Shown: positions 12,201 through 23,540 of the stretch, one piece after another
Numbering within the stretch: position 1 is the stretch's first letter
How the letters are laid out: each line of letters begins with the position of its first letter
Position numbers and translations under genes: made by a program
The notes under the pieces: generated by a model
The model's input: the letters and a program-made list of their open reading frames with translations, nothing else
Databases searched by the model: none
Told to the model about the DNA's origin: nothing
Source of the DNA: Gorsachius magnificus
Taxonomy: Eukaryota; Chordata; Aves; Pelecaniformes; Ardeidae
Assembly (NCBI GenBank): GCA_034008185.1
Contig: CM067084.1
Span: 59,038,599-59,102,598 of the forward strand
Length of the DNA: 64,000 nt
Reading direction: 5' to 3'

Positions 12201-15200
12201 TTTTCTTTTAATATAGAAAATAAATTTGATATAATGATTTAAAAGATGAGAACACTGTGGGCATAATGATGTACTTTCACCTAGAGTGCTGATATTATTC
12301 TCACACAAGACTTAATGATTTGTTGTACACATTTGTTTGTTTCTCTGCTTTATATTTGACCATACCTAATTAACCCTTGAAGAATATACAATCCCCAAGG
12401 TTTCTTTTAAGATGTCCTTTCAACCTGTGAAGTCTAGCTAGCCTTAGAAAATTATAGGAATGTTCGTGACATTTACTAACAAGCAAAATCAGAACTGCAA
12501 TGGGGATGTATGTGATTCCACACACTTCACCTTGAAGAAGCACATCACCTTGGAATGAAAGTTGACTTTTAAGTGAACTTAAGCAGCACTTGATCTTGTT
12601 TTGACAGCTTGTCTTTGATGGCGCGCACGTATATATCCTTCAGGAAGTTAATGTAGGGTACTTATTTTCAGGTAAGCGGTGAATTTAATATACTGGAATT
12701 ATCCTTCTTTAAGGATCTCACTTGCAAAATTAATCTCTAGTCACTTATAAAAGCTTTTGCTTTAGGCACTAAAATCAAATGACCTAACAGCCAACTCAAA
12801 CTTTAAAAAAAAAAAATTACCCAAAGAAAATGTAGCTCTTCTGATTGCAGTGAGTGCAGAAGATTCCTCATTGATTTCATTAGAAGTAAGCCTAGGTGCT
12901 TTGTGATCAGTACATCTCAAAGGAAATATATTCCAAACTCAAATTGGGAGTTGTTGTTTCTAGAACATATATTTGAAGACCAGGCCGACTGGATTGAGGT
13001 GACTCTGCTTATAACCTTACATGTATTGTTTTGAGTCTGCTTGAACAAACTATGCAAAATGTCTTTATACCACATATTCTGTTTGAATGGAAATATAATG
13101 AAGAGCTAAATTTATTCCAATTCATGTCATGGAAAAATAAATAATTGCAGTTCTAACAAGACTACCAGTGCCATTAAAGCATTTTCAAAGAGTATATGAA
13201 TGTCTTTTAAGAGGCAAGCTATCTTTAATGTTTCTTCTCTTCTTTAGCACAGGTTTTAATACTAGTCTTTTTTTAAAAAAGCAGTCAGGACATAATTTTT
13301 TGCCAGCACTTGTCAGTCAACATTTCGTTTTAAGATGATCACTTCAGCACATGATGCCTTACATGGCTCAAGCTTTTCAAACTAATCATTACAAACATTT
13401 GGGAGGAGAAAAAAAAATCTTATCTAATTAATTCTCAAAATAGAGAGCCTTTAAGGGACTGGCATGTATTACTTTAAAATATTTCTGCTTATGAAATGCA
13501 ATCCAGGGCCAAAACTAGGGTGTAATAAATTGTTAACTGTGCAAAGTAGACTTGTTTTCCCTTTCACTGCTCTAAACTGTTAGAGTGGGATCAATCTCTG
13601 CCCTGTTTTGCTACTAATTTATTTTTAATAATAGAAGAAATGCTCCCTTAAGTCTCTGATGCAGATTTTCTGAAGTCAGGGAAGAAAGTTAATTTGAACA
13701 CATCTGCACCACCAAACATAATTGCTTCATAACACACTTGCATGCTGATTCAGTACATCATTCTGTCACTCCATTTATGTGAAATAGATGGTAGCGTACT
13801 ATGCAACAGCAAGCTATAGGAATGGACATTTGCATCAGCTGAAAATTCAGAAAGATTTCCAAGTAATTACAAAGATCGATAGACAGAAGATAACAATTTT
13901 TTTGCAAAATGGAAGTGTTTATAATACATAAAATAACTATTAAAATAATTAAAGTTCCGTTAAAGTTGATTCAAGAAATGTCAGCTTCTATATGTATACC
14001 TTTGTAAGATTTCTTTGTGTTTCTACATGTTTTGGGATAATATTTCTGCTGAAGGTCAGATTGCGCCTAGCTTGAGAGAAAATGTACATACCAGAAAATA
14101 TTTTTTTCACTTGCAATTCCTTATTATTCCTTGCCTCCCTGAATATAGATGCTGATTTGCTGACCCTGAAGGGACAGGCTTATTATCTCCTCCTGTACAC
14201 ACCTGGCATGTACTATGAAGTACAACTGAAAGGAAGCCGCAGAGAATTTATCATGATCCAACTTCTACATAGCACAGTACTTGCTAGGGATTCTTTTCAT
14301 ATAAATTCCCAGAGGAAGTAATTAAGGTATCAACGTAAATACAACTTTTGCTTGTCTTCTACTATGTTGTTGACAATTTCTTTAGGTATTAATTTTTTAC
14401 ATCCTACACTCCACTTGCATTTTCCAGGTACAGCATGGTAATACTATTTGGCTTGGCATCATGAGCTGACCTTTAATAATAGAAGATTATTGTTTCCATC
14501 AGGCATGATAGCAACAAACAGCGTTTGGATGCTGCACTGCCATAGAATTGCACTGTCCGTTCAAAATGCAGGAGGTCATCCCTGGCACTGCTGCAAATGG
14601 CATCATGATTCCCAGATGTTTAAGTGAACGTGACATGGATTGCTCTTCATGGTTTGAACTCTTTTAAGCACAGATGGAATGAACTGGTTCAGTGAGCTTG
14701 AGTTACCTGTAACTGTGGGTGCTGTTGGAAACCTTTGCCTGGCTTGGTATGTCATAAAAGTATGACAGTGAAGCTGCCCGGGGTGTCAGTCCATCCAGAG
14801 AGGTCTGTACTGCTAAGTGGACGCAGAGGACTTTGCCCCTCATATCAGGTAAGAGAGGTGTTTTGACTGCGCTGCTTTGTAGAAAACAAGTTGCATTTTT
14901 AAAAGTGTAGACTTCCAGCTGGGTCTACCTATTTGAACAACAGACGTTTTTATGACTCATGTAGCCAGTTGGGGTTTACCAATATTTTACAGGGTTATAG
15001 ATAACTAAAGATCACTGAGCCATCTGTGCTTAGCACATTTTAATGGGATCAACCGGTTCAATGAATCTCTATACTGTATTTAAAAAGCCTCTAGCCAGTT
15101 ACCTAACTAAAGGCATGAAGGAAGATATACAGAAAGGCTAATACATTGAATTATTTTCTACTCTGTGATTCAGTCCAATACCTGAACCTCCCGTTTCCTG

Positions 15201-17531
15201 GTTAGCCTAAATGGCAGACTAAGTTTCTGCACCATGAGACTAGGTAGAGAAAAAATATGAAATCTATTAAACCTTCCTCAGAAAAACATCTCAGAATAGT
15301 AGGGGGGGAAAGATTACATCATGAAATCTCAATATTCAGCAATTCAGTAAGTGTGAATAGAACACCTAGGTTGGTATATTTTAGCACCTGTTATACTAAC
15401 TTCTAGAGAAACAGAATTCTGAAAGATCTCTCTTAGGACCCACATTCATCTTTAGAAAGACCATACTGAAGAACTTTTCAACAATTTAGGCTTTTCCTAA
15501 ATGTCACGGTTGTGAGTCTTGTGGTAGCAACATCCATTGCAGGCTATAAATAACTTTTAATTCACAGAGGAGTGTGGGTCAAGTGAATACACAATGTTAA
15601 TATCAACTTTCAGCAAGTAGCAAAATATTGGCGGTGAGGAAGCCTCTTTAGAAGTGTGAAAAAACAATAACCTGGATTCCAAAGCATGAAGATAAACCCC
15701 TAAATTAGATTCAGCTGACATTAAGAAACCACAAGTATTAGAGGGTCCAGCAAAGAAATCTTCTATCAGAGATTGGATAAATTCAGTGCAGGACCCATAT
15801 TATCTATTTGGAAGAATTAAACACTCTAAGAACAAACAGGAGGATAGAGATGATAGAATATGATTTTTTTTAACAATTCCTTTACGTAATTTCATATACA
15901 GATATTCAGTATCATAAAAATCCTTGCTTTTACCTTTCATTAACTTACTGCTGCCCTGTGACACTGTTTTGCTTGAATATATACATCCATATATATAAGC
16001 GTGTGTGTTTATATAAATAGTATAATTTTCTCAGCCAGGTTCTGACTGCTGCATACTGGCATCGTAACAATTACTATTGAGAAATACACCCTTGGAAACG
16101 AAGCACTTACTATCCACACATTTAAAACTCAAAATAACTGAGAAAAGCTATGAAATCTAAGGAAAAGCAGATTCTTTTCATCCAGACTCACTCCTTTGAA
16201 TTACCAGATGAACTCTATGAACCAAACACACAAGGCTGAAGAAGGTGGATTACACAGCAATGTCTGGTATTAATGGTTGAGTTCAGCCCTGGAAAAAAGA
16301 CATTGGGTGGATAATGCCACCTTTTTATAGATTGTTTTCCTGATACTGACTTGTCCTTGTGCACTCTAGATATGGAGTTACACAAGCTGACACCCACACT
16401 CACTGACACCATTGGAACCAGGTAATTTGCACTTTGAATAGCTTCTCCACAGAACTGCAATCAAAGAGTGCATGCTATGCTGCATATATCTTTTGTGCCA
16501 CAGCCATGCAATTATTTTTTTATTCGCTTTTTTCCTGGTAGAACCCTGAACATTTTTTTGTTTGTCTGATTTTTTCATTTTAAATTAGGCCTATACAGAT
16601 GGTAAAGGAAAAAAATGAAATGAAAATGAACAATATAGTGGGGGAAAAAATACTCTGACAGCAATTCTTCAGATATTCTGCACTTGAATATCACGTCCTA
16701 GTTCTCAGATTTAATTCACTGTAACTAAATTTGTGTTCTCCTGGTGTACACTGGAGGAAAAATCAGGACCTTGGAGACAATCTAAAGCATATCAATCAAT
16801 ATTTGCAACTCTGAAAGTCCTCAAATGGTTTCTGTGAACTTAATTTTCTTCTATAAAGCTTCTGTTGGCACAATTTGTAGCATCGTTTTCTAACTACTAA
16901 TACACTATGTTGCTGGCATGGATCTGTAATTTTTCATTAGCTAGTGATTCAATATTCCCAGTTTTCTTTACACCAAAATAGAAGGGATGTTCTTCAGTTA
17001 TTGCACTGGAAAATGCTCTGGGGTATATTGTACCTAAAGGGAACAAATTCGTTATATAGCAGCACAGTATAAAACTACAGTTACTCCAAGCTGACAATTA
17101 TATTTTGAGATATTAAAGTTTGCTGTTTCGACGATGGCCCTAGTTTTAACAGATAGATCAACATGAACAATTTCATAATAGTATGCAAGATAGCTCAGTT
17201 CACATTCCTTGCTTGTATTGATTTCGCAGTGACTCTTCAAAGGAGATGAAATATAATAAAAGGAAGATGTTAATATTAGAGTTGAGACTAATTTTGGGTA
17301 TTTGATGAGTGCCACTCCAAAATGCTAATACCTTTAATATAAAATTCTCTTTTTCATCTAAGATACAGTCTCACACAGAATACATCAGCTGTATACTTGG
17401 ATCATCAGGTGCTTTACTAGAGAGAGGAATGGGAGGGATCAAAAACTGTCCAGAGAGCAGGTGAAAAAGCAAACACAGCAGGGTGAAGAACTCTGAAGGT
17501 TTTTAAAATTGCTAAAGGTGAATGTGTATGT

Positions 17532-17535
<4 letters not shown>

Positions 17536-17571
<36 letters not shown>

Positions 17572-17577
17572 GTGTGT
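17536..17577. repeat. AC microsatellite with TA and TG flanks
   Basis: About 14 AC units (17536-17564) run into a short TA tract and then TGTGTGT, giving a locally self-complementary AC-TA-TG structure of the kind that can form Z-DNA or cruciforms. It abuts the start of the GC-rich block. Confidence 0.9.
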
Positions 17578-17811
17578 CGGGTAATATGACGGGATTGTTT
17601 AGGAGACCGACTGACAACTTTCGAACCTTGAAGCTAAACCCGACCTCTCCAGGCTGTCACCCCCCTCCCCTGCTCCCGCTGCTGCTCACCCGGCCCCCTC
17701 CCCCCCCCCTTCCCCCGGGCCCCCTCTGGCCCTCTGGCCTTCGGGCTGAGGGCAGGCCGTTACTGGCTGTGCTGGTGTCACAGGCCTCGGTGATAGGGAA
17801 CAGTTCGTCTT
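17575..17811. repeat. GC-rich block, likely an unclassified repeat fragment
   Basis: The composition jumps from AT-rich to strongly GC-rich, with a C-rich tract near 17660-17720. The block starts TGTCGGGT just after the microsatellite and contains ACCCGAC at 17637, a 7-bp inverted match to its start. The segment at about 17725-17765 closely matches, in reverse orientation, the segment at about 63905-63945. Two copies of one GC-rich sequence argue for a dispersed repeat, perhaps part of an LTR element, rather than a CpG-island promoter. An open frame of 86 codons crosses it but is low-complexity Pro/Leu. Confidence 0.45.
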
Positions 17812-17974
17812 TGTCCTGGTTTCGGCTGGGATAATTTACTTCCCAGTAGCTGCTATAGTGCTGTGGTTTGGATTTCGGGTGGGAATAATTTGGTAACGCA
17901 CTGATGCTTTGGTTACTGCTGAGCAGTGCTTACACAGAGCCAAGGCCTTGTCCTGCTCCTCACACAGCCCCACT
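17812..17974 (+). mobile_element. Endogenous retrovirus LTR, 5' half (split element)
   Basis: Starts TGTCCTGGTTTCGGCTGGGA, matching the start of the intact LTR at 34849. It follows that LTR through the CTGAGCAGTGCTTACACAGAGCC block and stops at about 17974. The continuation of the same LTR resumes at about 18686, so the element appears split by roughly 710 bp of later inserted or rearranged LTR material. The 5 bases outside the two ends (GTCTT before, ATCTC after 19080) match at only 3 of 5, so the original target duplication is doubtful. Confidence 0.8.
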
Positions 17975-17982
17975 GGTCTCCA

Positions 17983-18117
17983 TGTTGTGGTTTGACCCGG
18001 CAGGCAGCTGAACTCCACACAGCCCTCACTGCCCCCCTCCCTCAGTGGGATCCCAACCACAGCACTATGCTAGCTGCAATGAAGAAAATTAACTCTGTCC
18101 CAGACGAAACCAGGACA
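17983..18117 (-). mobile_element. Miniature LTR with deleted interior
   Basis: On the minus strand it begins TGTCCTGGTTTCGTCTGGGA at 18117, runs about 60 bp of LTR start, then jumps directly to the LTR 3' end: ATCCCACTGAGGGAGG, then the GGGTCAAACCACAACA-type terminus at 17983. Only 135 of about 570 bp remain, so the whole middle, including the TATA region, is missing. It sits tail-to-head with the plus-strand half at 17812, making an inverted pair of LTR starts. The flanking 5-mers, CTCCA and CTCTG, match at 3 of 5. Confidence 0.7.
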
Positions 18118-18120
18118 CTC

Positions 18121-18664
18121 TGCAAAGTGTATTCGAGGCCCAGTGAGCAGTAAGTCAATTGTCACACGCTCAGGGGAGACATTGCATATTTATTTCATTT
18201 CTGAGAGATGGGTGCTAGGTGGTAGCTCCACAAAGCTAGCACACCTTGGTGATCACGCAGCAGCTTTTTATACACTCAGAGCACTGGTTATCAGTTATTT
18301 TGCAATCACACCTAATCACCTCAGTTTCTTACTGGTTCTTGCAAGTCTTGCATTCATTAAAAGCTATGGTGTCCTTCCTTTATGCTACACAGGCTCTGTA
18401 AGGAAGGGTCTTGATCTGGGGCCAGGACCCTTTGACCTGGGGACATGATTCTTAGTATTATAATGAAGGTAGTTCAGCTGAGGGCACATGGATCCTGGGC
18501 TTGCTTGCCCAGTTTTGGATGTTTTCAGAACATTGTGATGAGGTGTCCTCTTCAGGCCTGCTTGCTCCAGGATGCCTTTGTTCCAAGAGTGCCAACAATA
18601 CATTCTTCTGATTAAATGTCCTTGTTGTTATTTACAAAGTACACCTGGTATCAAAGCCGTTACA
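18121..18664 (-). mobile_element. Candidate LTR of a different retrovirus family
   Basis: The minus strand carries TATAAAAAG at 18264-18272 and AATAAA at 18189-18194, about 75 bp downstream. This order and spacing are typical of the promoter and polyadenylation signal in a retroviral LTR with a short R region. The tentative borders are TGTAACGGC at 18664 and a TTTGCA end at 18121 (544 bp); they fit the TG...CA rule, but I see no target duplication. The sequence does not resemble the family at 34849. It lies inside the split LTR and is the best candidate for the DNA that interrupted it. Confidence 0.45.
18264..18272 (-). promoter_or_regulatory. TATA box of candidate minus-strand LTR
   Basis: TATAAAAAG on the minus strand, with AATAAA about 75 bp downstream at 18189-18194. 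Confidence 0.45.
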
Positions 18665-18685
18665 CTTTTGAGCTATACTGTAATA

Positions 18686-19080
18686 CCACCAGCGAGTAGG
18701 CTGGGGGTGCACAAGAAGTCGGCAGGGGATGAGGCTGAGACAGCTGACCTCAACTGACCAAAAGGATATTCTGTACCGTATGACATCATGCTCAGTATAT
18801 AAACCAGAGGAGAAGCTGGACGGTGGGGTCCGCTGCTTGGGAATGGGCTGGGCATGGGTAAGCAGGTGGTGAGCAATTGCACCATGCATCACTTGCTTTG
18901 TATATTCTTTTATCATTATTATTATTATTTTCCCTTTTCTTTTCTGTCCTGTTAAATTGTCTGTATCTCAACCCCCGGGTTTTACCTTTTTTTTTTTCCG
19001 ATTCTCCCCCCCATCCCACTCGTGGGGAGTGAGCAAAGGGCTGTGTGGTGGTTAGCTGCCTGTCCGGTTAAGCCACAACA
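18686..19080 (+). mobile_element. Endogenous retrovirus LTR, 3' half (split element)
   Basis: Continues the LTR begun at 17812. It starts CCACCAGCGAGTAGGCTGGG and passes a CAACTGACCAAAAGGATATTC block, a CRE-like site and a TATA box. An ATT-repeat stretch follows at about 18912-18930, then the GTCTGTATCTCAACCC block and an end in GCCACAACA at 19080. The same order and close sequence are seen in the 45098 LTR, including the ATT repeat, so these two belong to one subgroup; the 34849 LTR lacks the ATT repeat. Confidence 0.85.
18781..18803 (+). promoter_or_regulatory. LTR core promoter: CRE-like site plus TATATAAA
   Basis: TGACATCA at 18781-18788 is one step from the cyclic-AMP response element TGACGTCA, by CpG decay. 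TATATAAA follows at 18796-18803. The same arrangement recurs in the LTRs at 23787, 35089 and 45353, so it is an ancestral feature of the family's promoter. Confidence 0.6.
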
Positions 19081-20344
19081 ATCTCAAAAGAAACTTCTGA
19101 TCATATGAGCCACTTGCAGCTAAGTAGCAGCTAAGGGCTGGCATAATATAAAACAGATTAGCACCCAGTAACTGAGTGCTAGAGATAACAGGAGAAAAGA
19201 TGCTTATCTTAAAATGTGTCTGTTTTCTTTCTTTAGCTATTCCCATCGCCATTCCACCACCTTACATGAAAATACCTCCCATCATCCAAATGCATTCAGC
19301 TCTGCAGTCACGCTGTGGCTTCTAAATTTAAGGGAAAACTGTCTCTCCTGATGTAGCTGTTCCAGTTTGTTATAAGTGACTACTCATTGACTTAGATAGT
19401 ATGTAAGAATAACCTTATGCAGGTTGGTGGTATGGCTTTTATTTGAGAAACACATCTGGGGTGCAGGCCTTACAAGGAAGGAAAAGCTCTAGCTTATAAT
19501 AGCTGTAATAGCTACTGATTAGGCTACTCTTTGCTGAAAATCTCCAGCTCAGTCACAGTTCTGAAAGAGATAATAGTAAAATTTGAATCTGAGGTTCCTG
19601 CAGCCCAGCAAGTGCCTAATCATTAAACTCTAAGGTATACAGAGAAATCTCTATTTTATCAATGGCAGTTAAGTCCTATTCTGAGTTTAGTCATCTAAAA
19701 AATGTATCTCCTTTCTTAAACATACATAACTATGAACTAACATTTCAACTTGACTTACCATATTTTTTCCCAAAACAAACAAAACCCCCCAAATTATTTG
19801 CATATCTGTTTTCAAATGTGTCAGGGAGGAAGTAATTATCAAAGTATGTGTTAAACTCAGCATCAATGTTACAAATTTGAAAATAATTTTTAACTGTCTA
19901 GGTTTTCGTGTAGTTAAGTATTATCTCTTGTTTGTTAGAATACCTGGCAGCACCAGAATGGGATTGAGGAAATAACTCTCCCTTCTGTTTGTTGTTTGTT
20001 TGAGGGTCTGTTAAGTGCTCAGAAATACCCGAATCACCTGTTTAGATGATGAGCTCATCTTCTTGTCATATATTTGTATCCAAGATAGCATGACCCAACA
20101 ATAGCTCTGGTTCATATTTGATTTGTTTTTGACTTAGGATGTTACCATTTCCCTCTGAAACCTGAAGACACAGAATATGAGATTCAAGGAGGAGATAAAA
20201 AAAACCCCACCAGATGATGCATGAATTAGCAGCCACGTTTTTAAGCTATGTCTGCTACCATTTATCAGATTTATTATTGTTTTTATCCCCTAGATGGTCA
20301 TCATAAAATGAATAAAAAATACTGGGATGCAAGGATACAGCCTT
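19081..20344. other. No recognised feature
   Basis: AT-rich DNA between the LTR cluster and an old CR1. No gene or repeat recognised. Confidence 0.4.
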
Positions 20345-21475
20345 CTCTGATGTGATGACTGGCTTGGTGAATGAGGGGAAAGCAGTAGATGTTGCTTATC
20401 CCGACTATAGCTTTTGATGCTGTCTCCTGTAGCATCCTCATAGATGAGCTGATTACAAACGGGCTAGTGGACAGCTCGGTGGATCTAATACTGAATGAAC
20501 TGCCAGGCTCAAACTTTGTGCTCAACAAGTCAAAGTCCATCTGGAGACCAGTCACCAGCGCTATACCCCAAGGGTTGACACTGGGTCCAGTACTGTTTAA
20601 TTTCCTCATTAATGACCTGGATGATGGGGCAGTGTACCCTCAGCAAGTTTGCTGATGATACCAAACTGGGAGAAGCATATGATGCACCAGATGGTTTTGC
20701 TGCTATTCTGGCTGGAAAAAATGGGCTGACAGGAAATTCATTAAGTTGAAAAAAGGGAAATGCAAGTCCTGCACTTGCAGAGGAATAAACCCATGCACCA
20801 ATACACGCTGGGGGCCGACTGACTGGAAAGCAGCTTGGCAGAAAATGACCTGAAGTTCTGGCAGACAGCAAGCTGAACATGGGTCAACCATGTGTTCTTG
20901 TTGCAAAGAAGGCCAACAGACTTCTGGGCTGCATTAAGCAGAGCATTGCCAGCAGGTCAGGGGAAGCGATCCTTTCCCTCTGCTCAGCCCTGGCAGGACA
21001 CACCTGGAGTACCGTTTCCAGTGTTGGGCTCCCCAGTATAAGAGAGACATGGATGTAGTAGAGCAAGTCTAGTGACAAACCACAAAGTTGATCAGGGGAC
21101 TGGAGTATCTTTCATATGAGGAGATGCTGAGAGAGGTGAGACTGTTCAGCCTGGAGAAGAGAATGCTCAGGGAGGGATCTTATTCATGTGCCTAAATGCC
21201 TCCTGGGAGGGTGCAAAGAAGATGGAGCTAGGCTCTTCTCAGTGGTGCTCGGTGGCATAAGAGGAACTGGGTACAAGTTGAAAGACAGGAAATTCCATCT
21301 GAACACAAGAAAAGCTTTATTATAACAGCAGTTGAACACTGGCACAGGTTGCTCAGAGACGCTGCCGTTGTCTCAGTCCTTGAAGATATTCAAAGCCCAA
21401 GTGGGCATGGCCCTGGGCTACCTGCTGTAGCTGTCTCTGCTTGAGCAGTGGGCTTCGACTATGTAGTCTTTGTGC
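20345..21475 (+). mobile_element. Old, degraded CR1 copy including reverse-transcriptase core
   Basis: This is the longest CR1 stretch here. It starts within the reverse-transcriptase domain (a decayed form of the VNEGKAVDV block near 20365), passes the [21 protein letters not shown] motif (ending near 20624) and the FADD active-site motif at 20648-20659. It then runs through the C-terminal region to a decayed 3' UTR near 21470. Several frameshifts break it; one lies between the LINDLDDG block and the FADD block. Divergence is clearly higher than in the 4516 and 62776 copies. Confidence 0.85.
20389..20655 (+). pseudogene. CR1 reverse-transcriptase fragment, frameshifted
   Basis: An open frame of 88 codons carries reverse-transcriptase motif B ([19 protein letters not shown]) and then leaves the CR1 frame. 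One base shift away, the reading continues [12 protein letters not shown], whose two Asp residues are the catalytic pair of the reverse-transcriptase family. The break, plus many stops further on, shows the copy is dead. Confidence 0.8.
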
Positions 21476-21570
21476 CCAGTCAAGTTGAAATACGGGAAAT
21501 TCTGTATGAACATAAGAAGAACTTATTTACTATGTGGATTGACAAACACTAGAACACTCTAATCTCCTTG
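21476..21570 (+). mobile_element. Second small CR1 piece directly downstream
   Basis: The sequence from about 21482 (AAGTTGAAATACGGGAAATT) repeats, with mismatches, the CR1 stretch at about 21276-21345. The order of CR1 parts is therefore broken: after the tail of the first copy the C-terminal block occurs again. Either a second old CR1 insertion or a local duplication would explain it. Confidence 0.6.
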
Positions 21571-23540
21571 TCCTTTTCTAAAAACTGTGACCAATTCAGC
21601 TTTTTTATCCTCTGATTGCAAAATTGATTATTTCCACTTATGCATAGTAGTCTACTCTGTTTTGAAATTCATCTTCATTATTTTTTCAGAACATTTCTTC
21701 AAGCTGATGGAAAAGAATAATTTTTAATTCTTTTCCTTTAATGTTCTAGCATGTCTGCTTATCTTTTTGTTATGCACAAATCAAATTAGCCTATTTTATC
21801 ACTCAGGTCATTAATGAAAATACTGATTAGAACTAGATGCTTGGAAACATTTTTGAAGACACATCTCAAAATATCCCTTACTGTTGGCAGTAAGCTAATG
21901 ATAACTACTCTTGTGCAGAGTTATGCAATCAGTCTTGTACCTTCCATGTTACTGGTGTTGTCTTTCTGAATTTCATTTTTTATCTTGTCTTTTCTCACTT
22001 AGCCAGGATTTTACAGAGAAAGGAAATACTGTCTCTTATGCACTTTGGTAAGATCAAGGGACAATAAATGCAAACAATGTTATGCAGCTTTTCAGAATGT
22101 CCATCTCTTTTGTGTGAATGACATTCAAATCCAACTGTATTCCAATATTCTATTCCCTAGTAGCTGAACTCTGTGCCTGTGCTTCGTCCTTGCACGTATT
22201 TAAACAACACACACATGTACAGGAATGACAATACTTCTAACCAGAATTTCATTTTTCAGTTTAGTAAATCTATATTAAAAATGGCAAAACTAGCTTTACA
22301 TTTTTCATTAAAAACCCAGATTTTTTTCTATTTTCAGGCATTACAAATTAGCACACATAAGAGTGAATTTATTACACTGTTTCTAATTTCAATCTATAAC
22401 AGAAAATGTCATCTTCTCAACTGTAATTAATTACTTTAGTATCAATCACTACCTAGCACTGAAAGTTTGTAATGTGAAAGCAGTGTCTCCCAATGAGGTT
22501 TTATTGCGAGTATTTGAGAGATCATATTTCTTGTAGTAATGTAAGTGATTGATTTTCTTGAAGTGTTATCTTTCTCATACAATCTTCTGTAAAAAATACC
22601 TTCACTGTATAAATATCAGTAGGAAGATAAATCATATCTTTTCATCTGTACTGGTATTGTGAAGGTTTTTTTCCTGATAGGTTAGTGAGGAGTTAAACTA
22701 TACTGGGCAAATAAGAGAGACAAAATGTCAACTGTATTTTAGCACTTTCTTCAGATGCACACTTGTCTTCATCATTATGTACCCTGGAAAGTCAAACACT
22801 CAGATTTTTTTTATTATCCTGTAAAGAGGCAGTGTCTGATTTTTATGAAACAAAAAAAAACACCAGACCAAACCTCTGTGATATAATACGGGAAATGAAT
22901 GAGTTTATTATTTTGTGATTTAAAATGAAATATAGAAAATATTGTTTATATATGTATTATGTATATGAATTTTCTATTTTTGTCACAGAGATATAGATTT
23001 ACTTTTAAACCCCACCAAGAAAAGGTGATACATAACAGGTATCCAAAATATGGAGCAAGTTCCTCAGGTAGAAGAATGTTAACTTCACAAGGAAAGCACA
23101 GCAGATGCAAAAGAACTGTCATTTTGCACACCTGAAATACAAGCTCTAACTCATTAGAACAATGAAAATGCATTTTTTATTTTTACAGTAACTCAGATCT
23201 TCTTTTATTATTTTTTATTACTTGAACATACATCAGACACCATAGTTTCTATATAAAATTGCTTCCCTTCAGAAATATTTAGTTTTCATGCAATATGCTG
23301 AAAGAAAAAAAAAAGTTTTTATCCTTGAAGAATATAGGCATATAATTGTGCTCCTGTGATGTACAATGATTTGTGTTTTTTATTTGTGAAACATTGACAT
23401 TATTTTGCCTACCACAGTTACTGAAGTTAACAGCGTGTAATGGAACATCTTCTGGTTTTATCTTACCACTGGTCACCATAACACATAAAAGCAGCAGCAG
23501 GTTCTGCTACACCCATGTAACAGGACATATCCCAGTGTAC
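21571..23540. other. No recognised feature
   Basis: AT-rich DNA with no recognised gene or repeat. Confidence 0.4.

Larger units (their letters stand above)
6707..17535. other. About 10.8 kb without recognised gene or repeat
   Basis: AT-rich DNA with frequent stops in every frame; the longest open frames are below 95 codons and look like chance. Low-complexity spots include a T16 run at 7106-7121, an A12 run near 12806 and an alternating TA/TG patch at 15977-16020. The only structural item noted is the palindrome at 9223-9246. It may be intergenic, or a large intron that holds conserved non-coding elements I cannot detect without alignment. Confidence 0.5.

Noticed and set aside
17521..17577. 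Short tandem units that could be mistaken for a CRISPR-like array
   Set aside because: It is a plain dinucleotide microsatellite in vertebrate-type DNA, with no spacers.
17574..17834. 86-codon plus-strand frame with a Pro/Leu-rich product
   Set aside because: It spans the C-rich tract and runs into the LTR start; low complexity and mixed origin rule out a gene.
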